64,000 nucleotides of DNA from Corallium rubrum (GCA_964035015.1 OZ036005.1:11905968-11969967); one strand, 5' to 3'; numbered from the stretch's first letter, positions 22,797 through 35,850 are shown. Program-made: numbers and translations. Notes: generated by a model not told the origin, from the sequence alone.

Positions 22797-23413
22797 TAGC
22801 CATACCGCGGCTCTTCACCGAACTTAATGCTCTCCCCTATGTCTACCATCGCTTCCTCTACTTCTCTCTTAATAGAACAATATTTCTTTTTGCATTCCCG
22901 CCTCCAAGCCACTTTGATCCATTCACTTTGCGAATATGTTGGGGAAGCACGGGTGGCGTGTGCTGTTAGGGCGCTGCCTCTCACCGCTGTATAGTTAAGC
23001 TCAGTTGGACGGGGTTAGTACTTGGATGGGTGACCGTCTGGGAATAGCTCCGTTCTCGAACTTGAATTTCATGTGAGTAGAGTTTAGTTGGTCTCTCCTG
23101 TGCTTCGAGGGTATTTCGCAGAGTTCTGCGGTTTTCCTCCCTCCGTAAAATCAACACTTAGGTCTTAGTTTATGTCGTGCACTTTTAACATGAGCCTCTG
23201 GCTCGGATGATTTGGCGACCACATCCCGTGTTTACGACGTTAAATAAATCATTACTCATTACTCATTACTCATTACTCCCCAAACATCCTTTCGCCATTT
23301 AGCCATACCGGCTCTTCACCGAACTTAATGCTCTCCCCTATGTCTACCATCGCTTCCTCTGCTTCTCTCTTAATAGAACAATATTTCTTTTTGCATTCCC
23401 GCCTCCAAGCCAC
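22797..23413. repeat. 120-bp direct duplication flanking a SINE
   Basis: 22797-22917 and 23291-23413 are nearly identical (both start TAGCCATACCG and end CCTCCAAGCCAC), with the 5S-SINE between them. This is far longer than a normal SINE target duplication, so it suggests a tandem duplication of the LINE segment combined with the insertion. Confidence 0.85.
22941..23277 (+). mobile_element. 5S rRNA-derived SINE, copy 2, with (ATTACTC)n tail
   Basis: The 5S-like part is at 22993-23052 (GTTAGTACTTGGATGGG, GACCGTCTGGGAA), followed by the same body as copy 1 (TCTCCTGTGCTTCGAGGGT). This copy retains about 80 bp more of the 3' body and ends in a CATTACT-type tandem tail rather than TTAC. Confidence 0.8.
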
Positions 23414-24588
23414 ATGTAGCAAGCTATTCTAATTTTGGTGTCATTACAGACATCTCGCATCTTCCTCCTTTATTTCGTGGTAAGTATAGTCTCTCATTAC
23501 TTGCCTGTCGTCCGTGCATCATATTTTCCCTCAACACCCGTTTAACAATCATATCTAGTTCTGCTAAATCGTCTTTACTAAATCGGCATACATTCATTAC
23601 ATACTCCGCTACTGGTACTACTCTACAGTTTATAGCTTTAACTAGGCTCTTATCATATAGCTCCATCTGTACCAGACTTTCCATTCTTTCCTGCACCTCC
23701 ATGCAATGACACTCTTTCTAACACTTTCTCTTTATCTATTTCTTTTTCTTGTTCACATCTGAGAAACTTGTAGGTTTCACTAGTTTCAGGGTCTAGAGCC
23801 TTCATTCTTTCTTCAAGGATATCTAGTCCCTCGCTCTTCACCATCTTGCCTCTTTCAAACACTATCTCAGCGCATTTCTTTACACCATAACATGCCCCTG
23901 TATCATCATGACTCGCTTGTACGATAATTTCATTTGCAATAGCCAGCCTTTCGTGGTTTTCCTGATATACTTTCAGGTCGTCCACGAACAGACTGTGCGT
24001 TCTCACTACTTCTCTGGTGCCAAATGGTCCCATTCTGTATCTTTTTGTTTCTCTTAATATCATCATCATCACTGGTACCTCACTTAAACAAAAACCCATT
24101 GGCGAGTAACTATCTCCCTGTAGAAACCTTGTTCGTATCTTATCCATCTACTAGTTCTTTTCTCCCCATCCACCCTAATTTCCAGCTTAATCATCCACTT
24201 TTTCATCAGGTTTTCGACCAGCCTACATACATTTTCTGGCACTCCCATCCACCCATAAACTTTTAAGATCCAGTCATGACGTACCACGTCATATGCTTTC
24301 TGATAATCATAATACGGCTAGATTCCGGTGTTGTTCGCGTACTTCATCCGTGATACAATTGTCAACTAGTAACTGATCAACTGTTCCCAATACACCTTCT
24401 CTCGTTCCCATTTGATTTTGATCCCACATTTCGTTTCGTTCTGCATGGCTTTTCAAATATTTTGCAAGCATTCCAGTGCAGATTTTATATACTGTGTTCA
24501 AGCACGTGATCGGTCGATAATCGTTCACAATACTAAGGTCTTCTACCTTCGGTATCATCACGCCTCGTCCCACTGCGATCCATTCAGG

Positions 24589-24893
24589 TATATGGTATTG
24601 GTTTCTATAATTCATGTCTGCATTGTCTCTACAAGTGGGGCCCACACACCCTTAAATATTTTTCACCAGTAATCTTTTTCACCAATCCATTCAGGTATGG
24701 TATTGGTTTCTATAATCCATGTCTGCATGTCTTTACAAGTGGGGCCCACACACACTTAAACCTTTTTCACCAGTAATAATCTTTTTCACCAATCCATTCA
24801 TGTATGGTATTGGTTTCTATAATCTATGTCTGCATTGTCTTTACAAGTGGGGCCCACACACTCTTAAATCTTTTTCACCAGTAATTCTGGATC
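24589..24893. repeat. Three-copy tandem repeat of about 100-110 bp
   Basis: Units contain GGTATTGGTTTCTATAAT, CATGTCTGCATTGTCT and CAAGTGGGGCCCACACAC, starting near 24589, 24691 and 24799. They lie at the 5' edge of the R2-like remnant and partly overlap its first RT codons. Confidence 0.8.
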
Positions 24894-24916
24894 CCATCCG
24901 CTCCAGGGGCTGTCCA

Positions 24917-24950
<34 letters not shown>

Positions 24951-25082
24951 TTGTTTTATGTTGTTATATATAGTTATTAGTTATATATTGTTAGTGTTGA
25001 TTCAAGTAGCCGATTGTAAATTACCTTAAATAAGCGAGATTTACAATTGTATATTATCTAAAAAGACATTTAATAAAGTTTC

Positions 25083-25169
<87 letters not shown>

Positions 25170-25172
25170 CAT
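24917..25172. repeat. LINE 3' UTR copy bounded by (ATT)n tracts
   Basis: An ATT tract at 24917-24948 precedes a block of about 140 bp (GTTATATATAGTTATTAGTT ... AATAAAGTTTCCATT). That block runs into a longer ATT tract at about 25084-25170. The same block recurs at 25514-25660, so this is the 3' end of a LINE family with an ATT tail. Confidence 0.75.
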
Positions 25173-25174
25173 TG

Positions 25175-25665
25175 TTGAACTGACTGTTGGTTTGAGTCAA
25201 ATCTTCAAAACAACGTCGATCGTAAAAAATCCAAATATTCAGAATTAATTAGGGAACAAAGTCAAAGTGAACAATTCAGATCAGTTAAATTTGTAAACCT
25301 ATCGATTAGCTGCCTTGGTGTCTTTGCAGCAGAATGTTCTACATTCATAGAGAAATGCTAAATGATCTTAATCTTGACAAGACTCATCAAAAATATTGTA
25401 TTAATAGAATGACGACGATCGCAATCAGAACCACCTATTACATATTCTGTTGCCGAAACAAGGAATGGACAAATCCTGAACTGCTAACTTTTTAAAATTA
25501 TTGTGCTGTATATTTGTCTTATGTTGTTATATATAGTTATTAGTTATATATTGTTAGTGTTGATTCAAGTAGCCGATTGTAAGTTACCTTAAATAAGCGA
25601 GATTTACAATTGTATATTATCTAAAAAGACATTTAATAAAGTTTCCATTATTATTAAATAATAAT
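25175..25665 (+). pseudogene. RLE-type LINE 3' end fragment
   Basis: Starts with broken frames similar to the ELTVG... segment of the element at 25927-27165 (GLSQIFKTTSIVKNP). It ends with a 3' UTR block nearly identical to 24946-25090 and an AATAAA signal at about 25640. Strongly truncated. Confidence 0.5.
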
Positions 25666-25759
25666 TAAATCTGAAAAATACACATTAAATCTGAAAAATA
25701 CCGTCAGCTTGGCTTCTGGAAATTAAATGAAAATGGTATCCTATTAATCCAATCCACTG

Positions 25760-27165
25760 GTTTCAATTTGCGGATGATGCTGCCGTTATTAGCGGTCAGC
25801 TTCTCAACGATTTACAATTTGGTGTCAGTGGGCTAATATGATTATCCGAGTTGACAAACGTTTGGCATAAAAAAAGACTCAACAAATTAATCTGTTCAGT
25901 ATCTACCAAAGCTATTCATCAATAACATGCTTGTTCCACGAGTCGAAAATGGCAAATCCTTCCGTTATTTAGATCGCTATTTTGATTTCAATGTGTCAGA
26001 CCAGGATCACAAGTCAGAACTATACGACATGATTAACAACATAATGAACAAAATTGACGAACTACCACTACATCCAAAAAACAAAATTCTCTTATACAAT
26101 CGCTATCTTCTTTCAAAGATATCCCGGCACTTTACCGTTTCTGATATACCAAAAACTTGGGTCTGCGAACAACTTGACCACAGTATGTCAAAATATATAC
26201 GAAAATGGCTAGAACTCACCATATCTGCAACTCTTAGCAATGTTCTTCTTCCTCATAACAAATTAGGTTTAAACATAATTCTTCCCTCAACCAAATTCCT
26301 CCAGTGTCAAACCGTCTCCCGATCTGTTTTAAAGTCTTCGCCAAACGAAGAGATTAGAAGTTTATGGTCGGTTACAAGCAACAACAAAAATGTACAATAC
26401 GATATGTACAAAAACACAAAAGATGTCCTGAATGCAGTCAGGAAAGAACATGAAGATAGGCTTCAAAATCACCTCATTTCACAAGGTTCTTTCTTTTCAA
26501 ACATCGTTAAGCATTCTACATCCACGCAGTCAACTCCATATGGTCCTCTGTCCAAAGTAAACTTCCCAAAAATATCTTTAACCTTACCACCCGGTACATC
26601 AACAACACACTTCCAACACGCAACAACTTGTCGAAATGGGGAATATCCGACCAACATCTTATTGCCCACTATGCTCAGCACCTGAGACCTTGCTCCATTT
26701 TATCGCTGGATGCCAAGCGTATGAATGAGGGCCGCTTCACTTGGCGACACGACTCTGTTTTAAGTTTCATCGCATCCACATTTAAATCTGTACAACATTC
26801 TGATCTCTACGCTGATCTTCCTGGCTTTATCAGTCTATCTATTCTTACCGGAGATCAGTTGCGTACTGACCTAATAGCAATTGAAAACAAAATTCTTTAG
26901 ATTCTCGAACTTACTGTCGGTTTTGAGTCTGATCTTCAGATCAACGCTATCCGTATAAAACATAAGTACTTAAATTTAATTAACGAACAACAAAGAAACT
27001 ATAAAAAGTTAAGTTTGTCAATTTATCTCCCAGCACACTTGGAGTTTTCGGACAGTCATCACTAGATTTTGCTGAAATGTTAAAAGAACTTGAATATGAT
27101 GCACGTTGTAGGAAGTATATTATAAAGAAAATCATGAACGTGTGCATAAGGAGCTCGTACTAGAA
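25760..27165 (+). pseudogene. RLE-type (R2-like) LINE RT/endonuclease C-terminal half
   Basis: The main open part (25927-26685, 252 codons) starts shortly after an RT-like FADDA segment (near 25785, QFADDAAVISGQ). It contains SFRYLDRYFDFNVSD and YLLSKISRHFTVSDIPKTWV, the linker region between RT and endonuclease. A second frame has NEGRFTWRHDSVLSFI (about 26728), then the segment LELTVGFESDL (about 26904) seen at the endonuclease end of this clade. A frameshift near 26640 and stops distally make it inactive. It is followed by a 3' UTR and an ATT microsatellite (27293-27382). Confidence 0.65.
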
Positions 27166-27292
27166 CAGAACTAAGGATCATCTAATCTTTTATTGTCAAA
27201 GAGCATCAGTTCAAGTAGACATTGGTAAACTACCTGTATAAGTGAGGTTTATCATTGTAATTTAAATATTAATTATCAATAAAACGAAGTTT

Positions 27293-27382
27293 ACATTATT
27301 ATTATTATTATTATTGTTATTATTATTATTATTATTATTGTTATTATTATTATTATTATTATTGTTATTATTATTATTATTA
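27293..27382. repeat. (ATT)n/(GTT) microsatellite tail
   Basis: ATT repeats with interspersed GTT, directly 3' of the LINE 3' UTR ending in TCAATAAAACGAAG. Confidence 0.9.
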
Positions 27383-28108
27383 TCGAGGTCTTTGAAAAAC
27401 TCACGATTGCGTGTTTTTTCGCCAGAAATCACGCTATATATTATTAGTTAATAATATACATGAAAATGTTCGACAAATGCTCTTTCAACTTTGCTCCATT
27501 TTTCGAAGCTTTAATAGTTTAAAACGGCTTCGCTTCGTTCACTAAAACGTCAAACGTTTTACTCATAGCATCTAACCTCTTCTAGTCTTCTTGCAGGAAC
27601 TTTAATGACAATACTAAAGCAAAACTCATTATTTATTTCATCGAAATGTTCATCTACTCGATAACTCTATGTTTTGGTTGCCATATCAGTGGATTTTTCC
27701 GTGAAGGAAAAACTATCCTTCAAAATACAAATAGGCATTTAATTGGCTGTCCGGTAGTTTCCGGTTGTTTATTTGCCAATCAGAATGCTTAATACTCATT
27801 GAAATTTGCACTGTATTTTATTTTTCTGCACTGCTGTGTTACATTTAAAATTGCACTCTTCTCGACCAATCAAGTTGCAATAATTTTGTCGTCACGTATA
27901 TCATTAACGAGAAATTTTTAGGTTACAAGAAAATATAAGAACTTGGAAATTATAAAGAATTAGCAACAAAAAAAGTCCGCAGTTAATATTCACAGAGTAG
28001 AAACAAACAATGTAATTTTGGGCAAGGTAAAAAAACTTTTAAATGTTTTAAGCTTTTCTGTAAAAATTATGTTGCGAATAATAATTATCATTCATAGACC
28101 CCTCTACT

Positions 28109-28755
28109 CCAACCTCGTTCCCACTGCCTTTTTGAAATTGGAAGGGCGGGAAAAGACTCTGGCATCGGCTGGTCACAGCACTCAGAAATACGGGGTGTAA
28201 TAAATTAGCAATGTAGCTTTACGGTGAAGTAATACGAGCAACAAATTGCTGCAACATTGTTGCGTTGCAAGTTGAATAGCGTTGCTGCACGTATTACCAC
28301 CCAGCTTAAACATTGTAACGCAACAACGATTTTGCATGTTGCAAGTTGAAACAGCATGTTGCAGCAAGTAGAACTGGAGTCTACTTTTCCAACAAAGTTT
28401 TTCAACTTGCAACAAAATTATTGTTGCATAACAATGTTTATTAAGGTGGGTGGTGATACGTGCAACAACGCTATTCAACTTGCAACGCAACTAAGTTACG
28501 TCACAAGTTGAAGAAAAATGTTGCCCGCATTACCTCACCAAAATCATTCCGAGTAATGGCAGTCCCGTGGGAGAAGTTCATTGTAATGGCCGTCCCGTTG
28601 AAGTTATTTAATCATAACTGTCACAAAACTATATATGCATATAGTTTCATATGAGGAATGTTTAAGAAAAGCAATCAACCAATGAAAATACAGAGTCCAC
28701 CAGCCGACGCCAGGGCCTTTTCCCGCCCTACCAATCTCAAAAAGGCCCTGGGAAG
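28109..28755. mobile_element. MULE-like MITE with a nested palindromic MITE
   Basis: Inverted ends at 28109-28175 and about 28695-28755 share AGGGCGGGAAAAG and CGGCTGG and resemble the TIRs of 6236/15812 (CAACCTCGTTCCC start, CATCGGCTGGTC). The right terminal bases are degraded, so no duplication is readable. Confidence 0.5.
28223..28539. mobile_element. 317-bp palindromic MITE
   Basis: Ends GGTGAAGTAATACG and CGCATTACCTCACC. The inner arms repeat TTGCAACTTGC-type words in both orientations around 28260-28500. It is nested in the element at 28109-28755. Confidence 0.65.
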
Positions 28756-29103
28756 TGAAAGAGCTTGCCTCTGCTCGGGAAATTCGGTGAAACATTGCCT
28801 GTTCTGGTTCTTCGGGAAACCGGGGCCCTTTCCAGCAGTATAACCATCAATAAATTAAACAAAAAGTTTAATAGATTTATTGATTCGCGAATCCGTAAAA
28901 AGAGGTCTAGCAAATTCTGAAAAGCAGAATGACATTGACAACATAAAACCTCCCCCTGGATGAATTAAAGAAACAAAACGGCAGGAACAAAACAAAAGCT
29001 AACACTTTAGCACCCAACTAAACAAGTTGTGTACCCTGCTTGCCTAACTTAATCAAGTCATATATACTTATACACTATACATATATATATACATATTAAA
29101 TAC

Positions 29104-29259
29104 CTTTGATCTTGCAGTTTCCCCATTGCTTGTCAACAGGATAGTTGTTTGTTTTGGAGCACCAAAGTTTACCGTTATTGCCTCGTGTAGTACAGAAATG
29201 ATGCCACTGCCCACGATATTGGAATGGAAATACACAACAGCCACCATCAGTTGTAGGAA
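29104..29259 (-). CDS. Fibronectin type II domain exon
   Basis: This 52-codon minus-strand exon lies between a clean acceptor (TTTGCACAACAG) and a donor (AAAG/GTATTT). It encodes CCVFPFQYRGQWHHFCTT, then GKLWCSKTNNY and QWGNC. The four-Cys pattern with FPF, W..C and the final W..C defines a fibronectin type II (kringle-like, collagen-binding) domain. It is one exon of a larger extracellular or membrane protein whose other exons are not certain here; the PAN exon at 17556-17848 on the same strand is a candidate. The surrounding reading frame has no true signal peptide. Confidence 0.8.
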
Positions 29260-30386
29260 CTGTTGTGCAAACTATATATATTATCACGACAAACGAAAGA
29301 AAAAACATTTTTCAGAGAATGTTCATTTAGGAAAGTTTATCCTTTCTATAGCGGTACGTTAACTCTAATAGATATAGTTTGTATTTAACGCTAAATTTCC
29401 TACCATTTAGTTTAAATTTTATTTACTGAAACATCCTCGTCTTTATATTTAATTAGGTTAAAGAGTAGTTTTAGATAAAACACAGCACTGTACTATAGTC
29501 CTGAGAAGTTTACAAAAGTTTACACATGTTTTGTTTTTCTTATTATTGAGTTACAACTTGCATGACCAATGTTAATTAACATTTTAGACTTATAACTGTT
29601 TCTCAGGGTGCAACTAAATCGGTTAAGTACATGAACTGTATATTGTAGAGAAAAGATGTTTGTAATTCCAATATTAAAAAAACTCTTAATAATTCATGAA
29701 AAAACACAAAGGATTAAATAAGTACTACGTCTGAATGACCTAACTTAGACAATGTTATTTTTAAAAATTACTACGCAACTAAAATTACCAAGGGCCTGAA
29801 CATTACCCCTCGGGATAACATAACCCCCCGGGATATTTCTCTTGCCCCGGGTCTATAAATGATATGTTTTATAACGAATCTAATACAACAACGTTTCTGA
29901 TTGGTTGTCGTGCGTGCTACATTTCTTACGGGGAAAAGCGTGGGTTATTGGAGGTAGATGTTAACCAGGCTAGCTCAACAGACCTACACATTCATGAATA
30001 AAATGCCTGACTGCACCTGTACCGTACCATTATTAATTAAGACAAAATAAATGAAACCCATAAACTTTGAATTATGTCCCTTGGTCTACAACGGCTTCAT
30101 ATTAGAAACAATTGAAGTTTTAAGACTTTAAGTTCATCATTAAAATTCTTATTTGTGCTAAATGTTCAGGTAAAGTTTGCACATAATATAAGCGCAATCA
30201 AGCATTTTCTCATGCATTTCTTCTACACTGAGAATCTTGCGGTCAGATTTTTATTAAATTCTTGTCCAAGTCTTACCAAAATTTTTTGTGTTGGTTCGTG
30301 GCCTGTGCCTAACCATAACGTCAAAATTACTTCTCGAGATATCCTTAAAAGCGTAACCTCCTGGCTAGGCTGGCTAGAGTAAGACA

Positions 30387-30436
30387 AAGTAACAACAACA
30401 ACAACAACACCGACACCACCACAAACACCACCTTCG

Positions 30437-30467
<31 letters not shown>

Positions 30468-30483
30468 CACCACCACCACTACC

Positions 30484-30533
<50 letters not shown>
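30387..30533. repeat. (AAC)n/(ACC)n microsatellite
   Basis: Imperfect AAC and ACC trinucleotide runs. The complementary strand gives poly-Leu/Val open frames that are artefacts. Confidence 0.95.
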
Positions 30534-30534
<1 letters not shown>

Positions 30535-30600
30535 TTAGAATTTTTATTTTTTTTGGTTTTACTGGCAAAGCTATCAAATATATAATAAAGAAGAATCAGC

Positions 30601-30905
30601 AACAAACAAACAAACAAACAAACAAACAAACAAACAAACAAACAAACAAACAAACAAACAAACAAACAAACAAACAAACCAGCCAGCCAGCCAGCCAGCC
30701 AGCCAGCCCGCCAACCAACCAACCAACCAACAAACAAACAAACAAAGAAACAAACAAACAAACAAACAAACAAACAAACAAACAAACAAACAAACAAACA
30801 AACAAACAAACAAACAAACAAACAAACAAACAAACAAACAAACAAACAAACAAACAAACAAACAAACAAACAAACAAACAAACAAACAAACAAACAAACA
30901 AACAA
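30601..30905. repeat. (AAAC)n microsatellite with CAGC/CAAC core
   Basis: About 305 bp of AAAC tetranucleotide broken by short CAGC and CAAC tetranucleotide blocks at 30678-30730. All complementary frames stay open (FVCL repeats), which is a trivial result of the repeat. Confidence 0.95.
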
Positions 30906-32500
<1,595 letters not shown>

Positions 32501-32511
32501 TATATAGTAAT

Positions 32512-32805
32512 GGTTAGAGTATCTCATTTGAGATTTCAAGGTTGTATGTTCGAGACCCGCTTGGGAACTCATAAATTTTTCTGACTAAACCAGTTGGTAG
32601 TAATGATTACAGCATCTCGCCAGCGATTTCAATTACGATTGTAGGTTAGAATCTCGCTTGGGAAAATTATGTTCGAGTCCTAGTAGTAATGTTTGTAGAG
32701 CATCTTAACGACTCAACCTACGTTCAAACCATCTGAGTTCGAGTAGTAATGCATGGTTAGAGCATCTGATTAGCGATCGCAAACTTATGGTTTCGAGGAC
32801 ACGTG
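32512..32805 (+). repeat. Tandem tRNA-like motifs
   Basis: Three or four degenerate units have A-box-like GGTTAGAGCATCT and B-box-like GTTCGAGTCC or GTTCGAGACCC words, near 32512, 32594, 32665 and 32753. The last runs straight into the truncated 5' LTR of the Gypsy element. They may derive from a tRNA-derived SINE or a tRNA array. Confidence 0.45.
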
Positions 32806-32876
32806 TAAAAGGAGTCTTGTTTAGAGAAAAGAGGTTTTTGTAATTTTTAGTAAGATTCTTGAGTGAAGATATAACA
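32795..32876 (+). repeat. Gypsy 5' LTR, truncated
   Basis: 82 bp from GAGGACACGTG to ATATAACA match the 3' half of the 3' LTR (60869-60943), including GATTCTTGAGTGAAGATATA. The expected LTR start (TGTTATAT, seen at 37439) is missing, so the 5' LTR has lost its first half. Confidence 0.75.
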
Positions 32877-32878
32877 AT

Positions 32879-32895
32879 TGGCGACGAGGATGGGA
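32879..32895 (+). promoter_or_regulatory. Gypsy primer-binding site
   Basis: TGGCGACGAGGATGGGA begins two bases after the LTR's terminal CA. Its TGG is complementary to a tRNA CCA end, as expected for minus-strand priming. Confidence 0.75.
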
Positions 32896-32971
32896 TACGT
32901 CGTTGTTCATTTGTAAGCACAAAGTTCGGTACTGCGAGCGTGGAGCGACTGAACGATTATTATACCACAAC

Positions 32972-33762
32972 ATGGCTTCGTTGGTGGGCTCTCTGTGTGA
33001 GTTTGATCCTACTACTGAATTATTTACAGCGTTACCTTGAAAGATTGGAGCAGTATTTCATTGCTAACTCTATCGGACAATGCGGTTCCGATGTTGAACC
33101 AGATGACAGCGTTGGCTGACAAGAAGAAAGTGGCTGTCATGATTTCTGTTATTGGAAGGAAGGCGTATGGAACTCTTCGTGATATATGCAGTCCTACCAG
33201 TCCTAAAGAGAAAAGTTTCTCCGAACTTTGTCAATTACTACAAGACCACTACAAGCCTAAGAGATTAGAAGTAGCTGAAACTTACAGGTTTCATCAATGT
33301 ATCCAAGAAGAGAATGAAAGCGTTTCTTCCTATAGTGCACGTCTATAACATCATGCTTCGACCTGCAATTTTGGTGAGTTTTTAAACCGTTCTCTTCGTG
33401 ACCAGTTTGTTAGTGGGATTCGTAGTACTGCGACTCGTAAAAAGCTTCTAAATGAAGATCGTACCTTTCAAGATGCTTTAAAAGTGGCCGTTGCAGACGA
33501 AGTCACTAGCAAGGAGACTTTACAATTTCACCAGGAACCTCGTCCATCGAATGAATCTGTGAATGCTGTTGGCCAGAGTAAGACAAACGACACCTCTTCG
33601 TCCCGTGGGAATTTCCAAAGCCGGGGCTCAACAAATTCAGTTACGTTCCAAACATCATCTCCAACATCACGAAAAGGGTCATATGCTTGTTTTTCATGTG
33701 GACGTTCTGATCATGCTAAAGCACAGTGCAAATTTAGAAATACAGTATCGAACAAAAACTGA
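32972..33762 (+). pseudogene. Gypsy gag with CCHC zinc knuckle
   Basis: The ATG at 32972 opens MASLVGSLCEFDP. The frame shifts near 33030 into YLERLEQYF-type capsid sequence and meets a TAA at 33346. It then resumes in the same frame through SLRDQFVSGIRST to the zinc knuckle CFSCGRSDHAKAQC (C-x2-C-x4-H-x4-C) at about 33690. Gag forms the particle and binds RNA. A frameshift and a stop make this copy inactive. Confidence 0.75.
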
Positions 33763-33832
33763 ACAACAACTGAACTTAGATGAAGAGATGAATGTTGAAG
33801 ATGATTTGTATACTATTTTTGATGTTAAGTAA

Positions 33833-34090
33833 TATTTCAAATCCGAGTTAGTGTTCTAGACGTGGTTTCTAAATCCTATGTGCCGTTAACAATAGCGAGG
33901 CGCAGCCGAGCTATTGTTAACGGCACATGGGATTTGGCAACCAAGTCTAGAACACTAACGAGGATTTGAAATAGCTTCTCACACATCATTAGATATTCAT
34001 TGCAATGAGGGCAATCACAACAGACTAGTCGTCAAGCGCTTGCAGAGACAAGGGAAAATTTAATAATGAATATCTAATGATGTGTGAGAA
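33833..34090. mobile_element. Two adjacent palindromic insertions in Gypsy
   Basis: 33833-33973 has inverted ends TATTTCAAATCC / GGATTTGAAATA, and 33976-34090 has TTCTCACACATCATTAGATA with its complement. They sit back to back between the gag and protease reading frames. Confidence 0.75.
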
Positions 34091-34496
34091 CTCTCTGTCC
34101 AAATCAGAAATTTCTGTTCCCTTGAAAATTGAGAACAAAGATTGCCATTTGCAGCTGGACACAGGATGTGCCCTCTCTTTGGCCCCAAAATCTTTTTACG
34201 AACAGTTTTGTTCCCATATTCCATTGAAACCTACTACTGTGATGCTATCTACGTATACTGGTGAAAAGATTAAACCCTTGGGGTAAGTCGATGTGAAAGT
34301 GAATTATTGTGGAACACAATACTCTCTTCCTTTGCTGGTTGTGCCACAGGGATCTGGGGTCTTGTTTGAGTGGAACTGGTTGATGCACATAAAACTAGAC
34401 TGGAAAAATTTAGCTGGATTAAAGTCTGCACCACCATCTCCGACAGCTACTTTAAACTACAAAGCAAGATTTGGAATCTATCTTTACAAAGTATGA
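34077..34496 (+). pseudogene. Gypsy aspartic protease region
   Basis: CHLQLDTGCALSLAP supplies the DTG catalytic triad (about 34147-34190). A TAA at 34284 interrupts the frame, which then continues with YSLPLLVVPQGSG. The protease matures Gag-Pol. Inactive copy. Confidence 0.7.
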
Positions 34497-34559
34497 TGAA
34501 TTGTCCCAACCACAACTGGGATGTTACACAGGCGACCTGTTGTTTTGAATGAAAGAAAG

Positions 34560-35850
34560 AAAGCAAGCTATCCTTAGGTGGAATAGCATATCCGGTCCCA
34601 TATGCTTTACAGAAAAAAGTTGAAAGTGTCTTACTGGAAATGGAGGAAGATGGAGTGATAGAAAGAGTTTCTTCTGCTGTTAGTGCTGCACCTATTGTAA
34701 CCGTAGGCAAAAAGGACGGTGATAAGGTACGTGTTTGTGGAGATTTCAGTGTTACATATAATACATGTGCCAATGTTGAAACTTACCTGATGCCTAAGAT
34801 TGAAGATATACATTCTGCCTTGAGAGGATGTACTGTATTCAGTGTGATAGATTTGAAGCAAGCTTATCATCAGATTCCCATATCCAAGGAATCACAGAAG
34901 TATTTTACAGTCAACACGCATATGGGCCTTTTTGAATTGAAAAGGTTGCCTAATGGAGTTCATTCTGGTCCAGCTATTTTCCAGGATAGCTTACTGGCTG
35001 ACATCCCTAAGGCTGTAAGTCGACTGGATGACATCCTGATTGCTGGAACTGATCACAAAGATCACTTGCATACCCTCTCACAAGCGTTCGAGAAACTCTT
35101 GAAAGCTGGTTTCAGGCTAAACAAAGCCAAGTGCACTGCAATTTCTTCAGTCATCCGTGGTTTACCTTGGGCACCAAATTGATAGTGAAGGTTTACATCC
35201 TACTAAAGATAAGCTTGCAATCCGTGATGCACCGCGCCCTAGAGCTGTCACTACTTTGAATTCTTTTCTTGGGCTGTTTATGTTCTACTCTCGTTTTATG
35301 CCACATCAATCAACTGACAGTCTTGGCACCTCTTAACAATCTTTTGAACAAGAATTCAACATGGAAGTGGACCAAAATTGAAGATGATGCTTTCACTGCA
35401 GCCAAGAATCTCCTACTCAATTCTAAAACACTGGTACACTACAATGATTCATTGCCACTAATTCTTTCCTGTTATGCTTCCTCTTATGGCGCTGGAGCTG
35501 TTCTTTCTCATGTGATTAAGGAACAACATCAACCAGTTGCTTTTGCTTCCTGCACCTTGACTAAAACACAAAGAAACTATTCACAGCTCGAGAAAGAAGC
35601 CTTCAGTGTAATATTTGGATTAAAACGGTTTCACCATTATCTTTATGGCCGCCGTTTCACCATTTTAACAGATCACCGCCCACTCCTGACGCTGTTGAGA
35701 CCTCATCATCCAGCTCCAGCCCATGCAGCAGCTCGACTTCAAAGATGGTCATTAATCCTTGCATCGTACAACTACACCATAGAGTATCGCAGTACTGTTG
35801 CACATGCTGATGCTGACAGTATGTCACGTCTTCCATTGCCCCAGACTTAG
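34560..35850 (+). pseudogene. Gypsy reverse transcriptase-RNase H
   Basis: RT: VIERVSSAVSAAPIVTVGKK, then VIDLKQAYHQIPI (motif A, catalytic Asp), RLPNGVHSGPAIFQ (LPFG-type motif B) and SRLDDILIAG (YxDD motif with Arg/Leu before DD). The frame shifts between 35182 and 35269. RNase H: LILSCYASSYGAGAVLSH, where the first catalytic Asp is replaced by Tyr/Cys context, then EKEAFSVIFGLKRFHHYLYG and ILTDHRPLL. It ends AHADADSMSRLPL. The order PR-RT-RH-INT defines Ty3/Gypsy. Confidence 0.85.

Larger units (their letters stand above)
21870..24645 (-). pseudogene. R2-like (RLE-type) LINE, decayed
   Basis: Minus-strand fragments appear in the order of R2-type pol. First comes VEDLSIVNDYRPITCLNTVY (RT start, about 24550), then GTVDQLLVDN. 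Next are VVRHDWILKVYGWMGV (about 24280), FLQGDSYSPMGFCL (about 24120) and the catalytic box LFVDDLKVYQ (about 23980). TGACYGVKKCAEIVFERG and AINCRVVPVAEYVMNVCRF follow. Near 22050-22100 a frame reads PVVIGSLGGGM, resembling the C-terminus of the restriction-like endonuclease region. Stops, frameshifts, a 120-bp duplication and a SINE (22941-23277) interrupt it. Confidence 0.7.

Noticed and set aside
24589-24893. CRISPR-like array
   Set aside because: Only three contiguous units with no unique spacers, in a eukaryotic LINE context.
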